Source of the DNA: Thermomonas fusca DSM 15424
GTDB lineage: Bacteria; Pseudomonadota; Gammaproteobacteria; Xanthomonadales; Xanthomonadaceae
Assembly: GCF_000423885.1 (NCBI RefSeq)
Contig: NZ_AUIV01000032.1
Coordinates: 1 to 32,711 of the forward strand
Direction of reading: 5' to 3'
Length of the DNA: 32,711 bases
Shown: positions 6,676 through 13,789 of the stretch, piece by piece
How the letters are laid out: every line of letters begins with the position of its first letter
Position numbering within the stretch: position 1 is the first letter of the stretch
Translations under genes and position numbers: made by a program
Notes under the pieces: generated by a model
The model's database searches: none
What the model was told of the DNA's origin: nothing
Seen by the model: the letters and a program-made list of their open reading frames with translations, nothing else

Positions 6676-7341
6676 TCAGGTTTCGATGTGGCGTGCGGGA
6701 TCCGTCAGTTCCAGCTCGCGCAGCACCACGCTGGCCTGGGTGCGGTTGCGTACGCCGAGGCGCTCGAAGATGGCGGTCAGGTGCGCCTTCACCGTGCGTT
6801 CCTGCACGTCCAGGCGGTCGGCGATCTGCTTGTTGAGCAGGCCTTCGGCGACCAGCGCCAGCACCCGGAACTGCTGCGGCGACAAGCTGGCCAGGCGCGC
6901 GGCGAGATCCGCGTCCTGCGGCGCGCTCTGCGCCCGCGACACGCTGGCGCGCAGCGCCGGTGGCAACCAGGTCTCGCAGGCCAGCACGCTGCGGATGGCG
7001 TCGCGCAGCTCGTCGAGGCCGGCGCTCTTGGGCAGGTAGCCGGCCGCGCCGTGGTCCAGCGCGCGCCGCACCACCCGCGGGTCGTCGTTCGCCGACACCA
7101 CTATCACCGCCACGCCCGGGAACTGCGCGCGGATCGCCGCCAGCCCGGCCAGGCCGTGGTTGCCCGGCATGTGCAGGTCCAGCAGCACCAGGTCGACCTG
7201 CGGCTGCGCGTCCAGCAACGCCAGCACCTGCTCCAGCGCGCCGGCCTCGAACAGTTGCACGTCGCCCAGCGCGTCGCGCGCGGCCTGGCGCAGCGCGGCG
7301 CGGAACAGCGGGTGGTCGTCGGCGATCAGCAGGGAAGGCAT
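6676..7341 (-). CDS. NarL/LuxR-family response regulator (orphan)
   Basis: 221 residues from the ATG at 7341; an upstream in-frame ATG (7377) would add a tail before the receiver domain and is unlikely. Receiver domain at residues 1-120: acidic pair Asp8-Asp9, phosphoacceptor Asp55 in V-L-L-D-L-H-M-P-G, and Lys in L-P-K-S-A-G. The LuxR-type helix-turn-helix is at about 155-210 with L-N-K-Q-I-A-D-R-L and E-R-T-V-K-A-H-L. No histidine kinase is adjacent. It lies 49 bases downstream of the 3-hydroxybutyrate dehydrogenase gene on the same strand, so the two may be co-transcribed. Control of C4/acetate or PHB metabolism is plausible by context, but is only inference. Confidence 0.85.
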   Translation of the reverse strand: MPSLLIADDHPLFRAALRQAARDALGDVQLFEAGALEQVLALLDAQPQVDLVLLDLHMPGNHGLAGLAAIRAQFPGVAVIVVSANDDPRVVRRALDHGAAGYLPKSAGLDELRDAIRSVLACETWLPPALRASVSRAQSAPQDADLAARLASLSPQQFRVLALVAEGLLNKQIADRLDVQERTVKAHLTAIFERLGVRNRTQASVVLRELELTDPARHIET

Positions 7342-7390
7342 GGGGGCTCTACTCGTCATTCCCGCTTTCGTGGGCATGACGTTGGAAGGG

Positions 7391-8200
7391 TCATTGCGCC
7401 GTCCAGCCCCCGTCCACCGGCATCGCCGTGCCGGTGATGTTGTGGGCTTCGCGCCGGCACAGGAACACCGCCAAGGCGGCGATCTCGGCGGGCAGGGTCA
7501 TGCGCAGGCTGGGCTGCTTTTCCGCCAGCAGCGCGCGCACGCCGTCGTCGCGGCTGCCACCCTGCATGCGCGCCTCGATCTGCGGCTCGATCAGCGGGGT
7601 CTCCACCCAGCCCGGGCAGATGCAGTTGACGGTGATGCCGCCGGAATCGCGGTTGCCGTGCGCGGCGTATTCCAGCGCGGCGACCTTGCTCAGCCCGACG
7701 ATGCCGAACTTGCTGGCCACGTACGGTGCTTTGTCCCTCGACGCCACCAGCCCGTGCACCGAAGCGATGTTGACCACGCGACCGTAGCCGCGGCCGGCCA
7801 TCGCCGGCATCGCCAGGCGCATGGTGTGGAAGGCCGAGGACAGGTTGATGGCGATGATGTCGTTCCACTTCGCCACCGGCATTTCGTGCAGGGGCACCGC
7901 GTGCTGGATGCCGGCGTTGTTGACCAGGATGTCGATGCCGCCGTTCGACCAGCCGGCAAGCTGGCCCATCATCGCCTCGATCGCGGCGGGGTCGCGCAGG
8001 TCTGCGCCGAAGTGCCGGGTTCCGCCATCGCCTGCGGCATCCACCTCGGCGATCGCGGAAGCGATCTGCTCAGGCGAGCCTAGGCCGTTGATCGCCACCT
8101 TCGCGCCGGCGGCGGCCAGCCCCTTGGCGATGGCCAGCCCGATGCCGGAGGTGCTGCCGGTCACCAGCGCGGTGCGGCCATGCAGGAAGGTGTCGCTCAT
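7391..8200 (-). CDS. bdhA: 3-hydroxybutyrate dehydrogenase (SDR family)
   Basis: 269 residues from the ATG at 8200, which places the Rossmann G-S-T-S-G-I-G at about residues 15-21. The classical SDR elements are present: N-N-A-G at about 96-99, catalytic Ser in N-I-A-S-V-H-G, and Tyr and Lys in P-Y-V-A-S-K. The sequence V-H-G-L-V-A-S and the C-terminal N-I-T-G-T-A-M-P-V-D-G-G-W are typical of D-3-hydroxybutyrate dehydrogenases, which oxidise 3HB to acetoacetate with NAD. A short insert (A-H-G-N-R-D-S-G-G) makes it slightly longer than the usual 260. It is divergent from the 3HB-oligomer hydrolase, whose product is its substrate, so the pair forms the degradative half of a PHB cycle. Confidence 0.87.
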   Translation of the reverse strand: MSDTFLHGRTALVTGSTSGIGLAIAKGLAAAGAKVAINGLGSPEQIASAIAEVDAAGDGGTRHFGADLRDPAAIEAMMGQLAGWSNGGIDILVNNAGIQHAVPLHEMPVAKWNDIIAINLSSAFHTMRLAMPAMAGRGYGRVVNIASVHGLVASRDKAPYVASKFGIVGLSKVAALEYAAHGNRDSGGITVNCICPGWVETPLIEPQIEARMQGGSRDDGVRALLAEKQPSLRMTLPAEIAALAVFLCRREAHNITGTAMPVDGGWTAQ

Positions 8201-8261
8201 GGTGCGGCTCTGCAACGATGGGGAGGCCCATACGCTAGCAGGAACGCGGTGGGGCCTGCTG

Positions 8262-8273
8262 GTACGAAAGTAC
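8262..8273. promoter_or_regulatory. GTAC-N4-GTAC site in the bdhA/hydrolase divergent promoter
   Basis: GTACGAAAGTAC consists of two GTAC half-sites 8 bases apart, and can also be read as two TACGA direct repeats. It lies in the 109-base divergent region, 61 bases from bdhA and 36 from the hydrolase start. The spacing and symmetry suit a dimeric helix-turn-helix regulator; the LuxR-type response regulator encoded two genes away is the obvious candidate. No binding data are known to me. Confidence 0.4.
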
Positions 8274-8309
8274 GATGCGACGCGCCGCGGCAGCAGTTAT
8301 GGTCGCGGC

Positions 8310-10097
8310 ATGAACACACTCCGCCATTGTGCCCTCGCCGCGATCGTCGCCCTTGTGACCGGCTGCGCTGGCCTGCCCGCCGCGAAGGAAACCGCCGCCA
8401 TGTTCAGCCAGCCGCGCGCCACCGAACATCGCGGGCAGGATGACCTGCTCACCGGCGGGCTGGGGCTTGCCGGCCTGCAGTCGATGCTGCCGCCGGGCTT
8501 CGCCGACGCTGCGCATCCAACCCCGGCCGAGCTGCGCAAACGCGCGCTGTGGAGCAACTGGCGCGGGATCGCGGATCTTTCGCCCGGCGGGGGTTACGGC
8601 AGCGTTTACGGCAGCGTCGCCGCCGTGCCGGGCCGCGAATTCAGCGCGTTCGCCAGACTTGCGGGCGCAGCGCAGCCCCATCGCGTGCTGGTGCAGCTGC
8701 CGGACGCCTTCGATGCCGGCAAGCGCTGCGTGGTGGTGGCCGCATCGTCGGGTTCGCGCGGCATCTACGGCGCGATCGCGGTCGCCGGTGCCTGGGGGCT
8801 GCCGCGCGGTTGTGCGGTGGCCTATACCGACAAGGGCGCGGGCACCGACTACTTCGATCTCGATGCCGGGCAGGGCGTTACCGCCGACGGCACGCTGGCA
8901 CCTGCGGATGCCACGCCGGCGTTCGCCCCGCAACCGGCCAGCGGCAGCGGCGTGGCGTTCAAGCACGCGCATTCGCAGGACAACCCGGAGGCCGACTGGG
9001 GCCGCCACGTCAAGCAGGCGGCGCAGTTCGCGCTGGCCACGCTGGATGCGCAGCTGCCGCAGCAGGCGCCGTTCACTTTCGAAAACACCCGCGTCATCGC
9101 GGTGGGCATCTCCAACGGCGGCGGCGCGGTGCTGCGCGCGGCGGAAGACGGCGCGCCGTGGCTGGACGCGGTGGTGGCCGGCGAACCCAACGTACTGGCC
9201 GAAGGCGCCGGCGCGCGCAGCCTGTACGACTACACCACCGAGGCCGCGTTGCTGATGCCCTGCGCGCTGCCGCAGCTGGGCATCCCGGCGACCCAGGGAC
9301 TGGACGCGAAATGCGCGGCGCTGGCGACGCGCGGTGTGCTGTCCGGTGCGACCGCGGACGCGTTGCAGAAGGACGCACTGGCGAAGCTGCATGCTGCCGG
9401 TTGGAGCGATGCCGCACTGCGCGCCGGCGCGATCAGCGTGGGCTTCGACCTGTGGCGCGCGGTGGCAGTGGGCTACGCCTCTGCCTACGGCCGCTACGCG
9501 CATGACGCCCATCCCTGCGGGTATCGCTACGCGGCGCTGGGTGCGGACCTGCAGTCGCGCGCGGTAACCGATGCCGAGCGCGCGGCTTGGTGGGCCGACG
9601 GCAGCGGCATTCCGCCCGGCGCCGGCGTGGGCATCATCGATCCGCAGTCGCCCGCTGATCTTGGCCTGACCGGCCTGCAGTGCCTGCGCGCGCTGTGGAC
9701 AGGTGAAGGCGCGGACGCGCAGCGGGTGCGCAAGGGCATCGCGGCAACCCGCGCCAGCGCGCCGCGCGATGGCCTGCCGGTGGTGGTGGTCCACGGCACC
9801 GACGACGGGCTGGTGCCGCAGGCGTTCTCCAGTGCGCCATACGTGGCGATGGCCAAGGCTGCCGGCCGCGACGTGCGTTACTGGCAGGTGCGCAATGCCC
9901 AGCACTTCGACGGCTTCCTGGTGCTGCCGCACATGGCCGCGGCCTACCTGCCGCTGCTGCCGTACGTGTATGAAGCGCTGGATCGTGTCGATGCGCATCT
10001 GGACGGCAAGAGCGCGTTGCCTGCCGATGCGGTGGTGGCCACCGTGCCGCGGATGGGCAAGCCGCTGGCGCCGGAACACCTTGCGATGCCGCGCTGA
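8310..10097 (+). CDS. D-3-hydroxybutyrate oligomer hydrolase, predicted lipoprotein
   Basis: 595 residues from the ATG at 8310; the frame is open far upstream, but only this start gives an export signal. Residues 1-18 are a signal peptide ending in a lipobox (L-V-T-G-Cys19), so the protein is probably lipid-anchored in the envelope. The alpha/beta-hydrolase nucleophile is Ser268 in G-I-S-N-G-G-G, with likely Asp498 or Asp499 in G-T-D-D-G-L-V-P and His532 in N-A-Q-H-F-D-G. Length and motifs fit 3HB-oligomer hydrolases, which cleave short 3HB oligomers to monomers. It is divergent to bdhA and 73 bases upstream of pssA. The oddity is location: an envelope hydrolase would act on exogenous oligomers, not on the cell's own granules. 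Confidence 0.85.
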   Translation: MNTLRHCALAAIVALVTGCAGLPAAKETAAMFSQPRATEHRGQDDLLTGGLGLAGLQSMLPPGFADAAHPTPAELRKRALWSNWRGIADLSPGGGYGSVYGSVAAVPGREFSAFARLAGAAQPHRVLVQLPDAFDAGKRCVVVAASSGSRGIYGAIAVAGAWGLPRGCAVAYTDKGAGTDYFDLDAGQGVTADGTLAPADATPAFAPQPASGSGVAFKHAHSQDNPEADWGRHVKQAAQFALATLDAQLPQQAPFTFENTRVIAVGISNGGGAVLRAAEDGAPWLDAVVAGEPNVLAEGAGARSLYDYTTEAALLMPCALPQLGIPATQGLDAKCAALATRGVLSGATADALQKDALAKLHAAGWSDAALRAGAISVGFDLWRAVAVGYASAYGRYAHDAHPCGYRYAALGADLQSRAVTDAERAAWWADGSGIPPGAGVGIIDPQSPADLGLTGLQCLRALWTGEGADAQRVRKGIAATRASAPRDGLPVVVVHGTDDGLVPQAFSSAPYVAMAKAAGRDVRYWQVRNAQHFDGFLVLPHMAAAYLPLLPYVYEALDRVDAHLDGKSALPADAVVATVPRMGKPLAPEHLAMPR

Positions 10098-10170
10098 CGG
10101 CACGGCCGACTCCACGCAGGCCACGCGCGCGGTGGGTTAGGCTCTGCCTACAGGCAAACAGGAGCCGCCG

Positions 10171-10788
10171 ATGAAGCAGCGCCATTTCTCGATGTTGCGG
10201 GAGTTCCACCTCGCCGACTGGTTCACCCTGGCCAATGCCTTCTGCGGCACCGGCGCGATCTTCGCGGCGATGCGCTTCCTGCAGGACGGCGTGGTGCGCG
10301 ATCTGCTGATCGGCATGGCGCTGATTCCGCTGGCGTTCGTGTTCGACGCCCTGGACGGGCGCATCGCGCGCTGGCGCAAGGTGTCCTCGACGCTGGGGCG
10401 CGAGCTGGATTCGCTCGCCGACGTGATCAGCTTCGGCGTGGCGCCGGCGGCGCTGGGCTATGCCTGCGGCCTGCAGGGCGGCTGGGACTGGCTGATCCTG
10501 AGCGGCTTCGTAGGCTGTGGCGTGAGCCGGCTGGCGCGCTACAACGTCACCGCGGAAACGCTGGCCGACGGCGGCGACAAGGTGAAGTATTTCGAGGGCA
10601 CGCCGATCCCGACCAGCGTGGTCATCGTCGGCCTGCTGGCGTGGGCGGCCTGGCGCGGCGCCATCGGCCCAGACATCTGGCTGGGCATGATCCAGCTGGG
10701 CCCGTGGCAGCTGCACCCGCTGGCGCTGGTGTTCGCACTGTCCGGCGCGCTGATGATCAGCAAGACCCTGCGCATCCCCAAGCCTTGA
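10171..10788 (+). CDS. pssA: CDP-diacylglycerol-serine O-phosphatidyltransferase
   Basis: 205 residues, multi-pass inner-membrane enzyme making phosphatidylserine from CDP-diacylglycerol and serine, the first step to phosphatidylethanolamine. The CDP-alcohol phosphotransferase motif D-x2-D-G-x2-A-R-x8-G-x3-D-x3-D is complete at about residues 58-87 (D-A-L-D-G-R-I-A-R, then G-R-E-L-D-S-L-A-D). The N-terminal F-T-L-A-N-A-F-C-G and the later G-V-S-R-L-A-R-Y-N-V and F-E-G-T-P-I-P segments are characteristic of the membrane type II Pss. AGGAG precedes the ATG by seven bases. Sitting 61 bases upstream of phaE, it may be co-transcribed with PHB synthesis. Confidence 0.88.
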   Translation: MKQRHFSMLREFHLADWFTLANAFCGTGAIFAAMRFLQDGVVRDLLIGMALIPLAFVFDALDGRIARWRKVSSTLGRELDSLADVISFGVAPAALGYACGLQGGWDWLILSGFVGCGVSRLARYNVTAETLADGGDKVKYFEGTPIPTSVVIVGLLAWAAWRGAIGPDIWLGMIQLGPWQLHPLALVFALSGALMISKTLRIPKP

Positions 10789-10849
10789 AGCCCCTGCAAT
10801 GGCGGTGTCATCGCGGCGTTGCTAGCATCGGTGCATGGACGGAGGGGAC

Positions 10850-11956
10850 ATGGCGGACACAACCAACGATTTCGCGGCGCTGACGCGCCAATACCTGGAT
10901 CTGTGGGGGCAGGCGCTGCGTGGCTCCGCGCCACAGCCCATCGCCGCTGTGGGCGTGCCGGGGCTGAACGACATGCTGGAAGCGTGGACGCGCCAGAGCG
11001 ATGGGCAGCCCGGCTTCGGCGCCGCGCTTGGGCATTTCAGCCGGCAGAGCAGTGACTGGTATGCGCAGATGCAGCAGGTGGCGGCGCGCTTCAGCGGCCG
11101 CGACCACAGCGCCGGCGACGTTGCCGCCGCCTGGCGCGAGGCGTTCGCCGGCAGCAACCCGTTCGCCGGCCTGATGGAGGGCATGCGCGGGCCGGGACTG
11201 GAGAGCATCGCCCAGTGGGGCGAGGCGGGGATGCCGTCGCTGCATGGCCTGCGTGCGGAAACCGCGGCCGCCATGCGGATGCCGGCGTTCGGCTTCAGTC
11301 GCGAACACCAGGAGCGACTGCAGGCGCTGGCACTGGCGCAGCTGCGCTGGCAGGAGGCGCAGCAGGATTACGGGATGCTGATGGCCAAGGCGTCGCGCGA
11401 TGCGTTCTCGCGCTTCGAATCCAAGCTGGCCAACCACGAGGAACCGGGCCAGCAGATCAACAGCGTGCGTGCGCTGTTCGACCTGTGGGTGGAGGCCGCG
11501 GAAGAAAGCTGGGCCGAGCTGGCGCTGTCGCAGGAGTATCGCCACGCCTTCGGTGCGCTGGTGAACGCGCAGATGCGCCAGCGCGCCGCGGCGCAAGCCA
11601 TCGGCGAACAGGTCGCCAGCACCTATGGCTGGCCGGAGCGCGGCGAGCTGGACAGTGCCCACCGCAAGATCGCCGAACTGGAGCGGCAGCTGCGGCGCAT
11701 GCAGCGCGCACTTGCGCCGGCGGCTGCCGGCGACGTGGAACTCCGCCAGCCGCCGCCGAAGCGGACGCCCGCGGCCAAGCAGCCGCCCGCAGCCAGGGTT
11801 GCTCCCGCCAAGGCGCCGGCGAAGAAAGCGCCGGCGGCGGCTGCGGCAAAAAAAGTGGCGAAGAAAATTGCGAGAAAGGTCGTGAAGCCGGCTGCGAAGG
11901 GCAGCGCGGCCGGGGCGAACGTGCGCGCGGGCAAGCCCGCCGCCAGGAGGCGTTGA
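10850..11956 (+). CDS. phaE: Class III PHB synthase subunit PhaE with basic tail
   Basis: 368 residues from the ATG at 10850, chosen over an ATG 15 bases upstream because GGAGG (10841-10845) sits in front of it. PhaE is the non-catalytic partner that activates PhaC. The central region (about 110-290) is helical, with the PhaE-type features F-G-F-S-R-E-H-Q-E-R-L and R-A-L-F-D-L-W-V-E-A-A-E-E-S-W; a coiled coil follows at about 265-285. From about residue 305 the protein becomes a low-complexity Ala/Lys/Pro tail of some 60 residues resembling histone H1 or the tail of the phasin PhaF. The gene ends one base before phaC, so the subunits are made together. Confidence 0.88.
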   Translation: MADTTNDFAALTRQYLDLWGQALRGSAPQPIAAVGVPGLNDMLEAWTRQSDGQPGFGAALGHFSRQSSDWYAQMQQVAARFSGRDHSAGDVAAAWREAFAGSNPFAGLMEGMRGPGLESIAQWGEAGMPSLHGLRAETAAAMRMPAFGFSREHQERLQALALAQLRWQEAQQDYGMLMAKASRDAFSRFESKLANHEEPGQQINSVRALFDLWVEAAEESWAELALSQEYRHAFGALVNAQMRQRAAAQAIGEQVASTYGWPERGELDSAHRKIAELERQLRRMQRALAPAAAGDVELRQPPPKRTPAAKQPPAARVAPAKAPAKKAPAAAAAKKVAKKIARKVVKPAAKGSAAGANVRAGKPAARRR

Positions 11957-11957
11957 G

Positions 11958-13028
11958 ATGATCGGGCCGCTGAACATCACCCTGGATTCGCTGGCCGAGG
12001 AAACCGGCCGGCTGCAGCGCAAACTCTCTGCCAGCGTCGAAACCCTGCGCGAGATGGGCGACGTGGATTTCGGCGTCACCCCGCGCGAGGAGGTCTGGCG
12101 CGACGGCAAGGTGGTGCTGTACCGCTTCAAGGGGGAGCATGCGCCCACCGCGCGGGTGCCGATCCTGATCGCCTACGCGCTGGTCAACCGTCCGTACATG
12201 GTCGATCTGCAGGCCGACCGCTCGCTGGTCAAGGGCCTGCTGGCGCGCGGCGAGGATGTCTACATCATCGACTGGGGCTATCCGGACCGCTCCGACCGCT
12301 TCCTTGCGATGGAGGACTACATCGAGCGCTTCATCGGCGGCGCGGTGGAGTATCTGTGCGATGCCCACGGCCTGCCGTCGATCAATCTGCTGGGCATCTG
12401 CCAGGGCGGTGCGTTCTCGCTGTGCTACGCCTCGCTGCACCCGGACAAGGTCAAAAACCTGATCACGATGGTGACGCCGGTGGACTTCCACACCAGCGAC
12501 AACATGCTGTCGAACTGGAACCGCGAGATCGACGTGGACCTGCTGGTGGACACGCTCGGCAACGTGCCGGCCGACATGATGAATTTCACCTACCTGATGC
12601 TGAAGCCCTGGCGGCTGTTCGCGCAGAAGTACGTGGGCATGGTCGACATCCTCGACGACAGGCAGGCGATGGAAGACTTCCTGCGCATGGAGAAGTGGAT
12701 CTTCGATTCGCCCGACCAGGCCGGCGAGGCTTTCCGCGAGTTCAGCAAGCAGTTCTTCCAGGAGAACCGCTTCGTCACCGGCGGCGCGAAGGTGGGCGGG
12801 CGCGAGGTGCACCTGGGCATGCTGGAAATGCCGATCCTCAACATCTACGCCGAACAGGACCATCTGGTGCCGCCGGACGCCTCGCGCGCGCTGCGCGGGC
12901 TGTGCGGCAGCGACGACTACACCGAGCTGTCGTTCAAGGGCGGTCATATCGGCATCTATGTGTCCGGCCGCGCGCAGAAGGAAGTGCCGCAGACCATCCA
13001 CGACTGGCTGGCGCAGCGGTCGCGCTGA
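11958..13028 (+). CDS. phaC: Class III poly(3-hydroxyalkanoate) synthase subunit PhaC
   Basis: 356 residues, the length of class III catalytic subunits (class I are about 590). The lipase-box-like motif carries the nucleophile Cys148 in G-I-C-Q-G-G. The catalytic Asp is in A-E-Q-D-H-L-V-P and the His in G-G-H-I-G. Other family landmarks are Y-I-I-D-W-G-Y-P-D at 102-110 and M-V-T-P-V-D-F. It polymerises 3-hydroxybutyryl-CoA on granules in complex with PhaE. It is one base downstream of phaE and two bases upstream of the next gene, so it is the middle of an operon. phaA/phaB for substrate supply are not in the window. Confidence 0.94.
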   Translation: MIGPLNITLDSLAEETGRLQRKLSASVETLREMGDVDFGVTPREEVWRDGKVVLYRFKGEHAPTARVPILIAYALVNRPYMVDLQADRSLVKGLLARGEDVYIIDWGYPDRSDRFLAMEDYIERFIGGAVEYLCDAHGLPSINLLGICQGGAFSLCYASLHPDKVKNLITMVTPVDFHTSDNMLSNWNREIDVDLLVDTLGNVPADMMNFTYLMLKPWRLFAQKYVGMVDILDDRQAMEDFLRMEKWIFDSPDQAGEAFREFSKQFFQENRFVTGGAKVGGREVHLGMLEMPILNIYAEQDHLVPPDASRALRGLCGSDDYTELSFKGGHIGIYVSGRAQKEVPQTIHDWLAQRSR

Positions 13029-13030
13029 GC

Positions 13031-13486
13031 ATGCGCGCGCCGTCGCGCTGGCTGCTGCCCGCGGCGCAGTGCCTTGGCATCCTGTGGGCGTCGCCGGTCA
13101 GCGCGATCGGCCTGGTGGCCGGTCTCGCCGCGCTGGCGGGCGGGGCGCGGCTGCAGCTGAGCCGGCGCGACCTGGCCTGCATCTTTCACCGGGTGCCGTG
13201 GGGGCCGGGCGGCGCGCTGACGCTGGGCAACGTGATCCTCGACACCGGCGACGACCTGGGTCGTTCCTGCAATACCTATGCGCACGACGCCGGCCACCGC
13301 CACGAACCGCGCATCCTGCTGTGCGACCACGAGCGCGCGCACGTGTTGCAGTACATGGCGCTGGGCGTGCTGTTTTTGCCGCTGTACCTGCTGCACGGCG
13401 GGGTGGCGGCGCGCAATCCGTTCGAGCGCGCCGCGGACCGCTACGCGCGCACCGGCCGCGGCTGGTGGCCGTGGCAGCGGGACTGA
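13031..13486 (+). CDS. Small membrane-associated protein with HExxH motif, phaEC operon
   Basis: 151 residues from the ATG two bases after the phaC stop, so expressed with it. Two hydrophobic segments are visible, at about residues 8-37 and 109-126. Between them is a soluble stretch with cysteines at about 50 and 80, and then D-H-E-R-A-H-V-L-Q-Y, which contains His-Glu-x-x-His. Some 25 residues later comes N-P-F-E-R-A-A-D-R-Y, placing an ExxAD after the HExxH as in several zincin-like folds. Whether it binds zinc or is a protease is unknown. The pattern looks like a conserved Xanthomonadaceae hypothetical family. Function in PHB metabolism is only suggested by position. Confidence 0.65.
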   Translation: MRAPSRWLLPAAQCLGILWASPVSAIGLVAGLAALAGGARLQLSRRDLACIFHRVPWGPGGALTLGNVILDTGDDLGRSCNTYAHDAGHRHEPRILLCDHERAHVLQYMALGVLFLPLYLLHGGVAARNPFERAADRYARTGRGWWPWQRD

Positions 13487-13621
13487 ATGCGGAACCCCGA
13501 CCAACGGCTCGTCTGAATGGCCGTCGCTTAGCTTTTTCCTAACCCCACCGGCAGTAACCTCCCTGCACCGGAGAAAAACTTCGCCGCGCGCAAAGCGCTA
13601 CGGAGAATCGCTCCGGACCCG

Positions 13622-13665
13622 ACCCGGTCCCCTCCAGGCGCAATGCCCGCGAGACCGGGTTTTTT
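13622..13665 (+). terminator. Rho-independent terminator after the pha operon
   Basis: ACCCGGTC (13622-13629) pairs with GACCGGGT (13653-13660), followed by six T. The loop is long (23 bases) for a simple terminator. The sequence between the last pha gene and here (13487-13621) holds no ORF but has several short stem-forming segments, so a small RNA ending at this terminator is possible. The whole gap 13487-13789 contains no gene. Confidence 0.65.
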
Positions 13666-13675
13666 GTGCGCGCCT

Positions 13676-13695
13676 GCCCCGCATTCGGGGCTTTT
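13676..13695 (+). terminator. Second plus-strand terminator
   Basis: GCCCCG-CATT-CGGGGC followed by TTTT, a compact six-pair hairpin with a four-base loop, 11 bases after the first terminator's T-tract. It probably backs up the first. Confidence 0.6.
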
Positions 13696-13737
13696 CGCGG
13701 GGCGGCGGTCGCAGTGCCGAGTGTGGGCGGCGTCGCG

Positions 13738-13764
13738 AAAAAAATCCCGGCCGTGGCCGGGATT
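13738..13764 (-). terminator. Terminator of the sensor-less mcp gene
   Basis: On the minus strand AATCCCGGCC pairs with GGCCGGGATT, followed by seven T. It lies 26 bases after the stop codon of the receptor-like gene ending at 13790. Confidence 0.85.
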
Positions 13765-13789
13765 CCAGGGGCGCCCAGTGGGGGCAAGA

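Noticed and set aside
8235..10124. 629-residue minus-strand open frame opposite the oligomer hydrolase
   Set aside because: Composition is Arg/His/Ala-rich shadow sequence with no motifs; the plus frame has a lipobox and catalytic triad.
13560..13620. c-di-GMP (GEMM) riboswitch, because of a GCGCAAAGC stretch
   Set aside because: The other conserved parts of the GEMM motif and its tetraloop-receptor pairing are not present, and no gene follows directly.
13622..13695. CRISPR-like or paired repeats
   Set aside because: The two palindromes differ in sequence and each is followed by T residues, so they are terminators.
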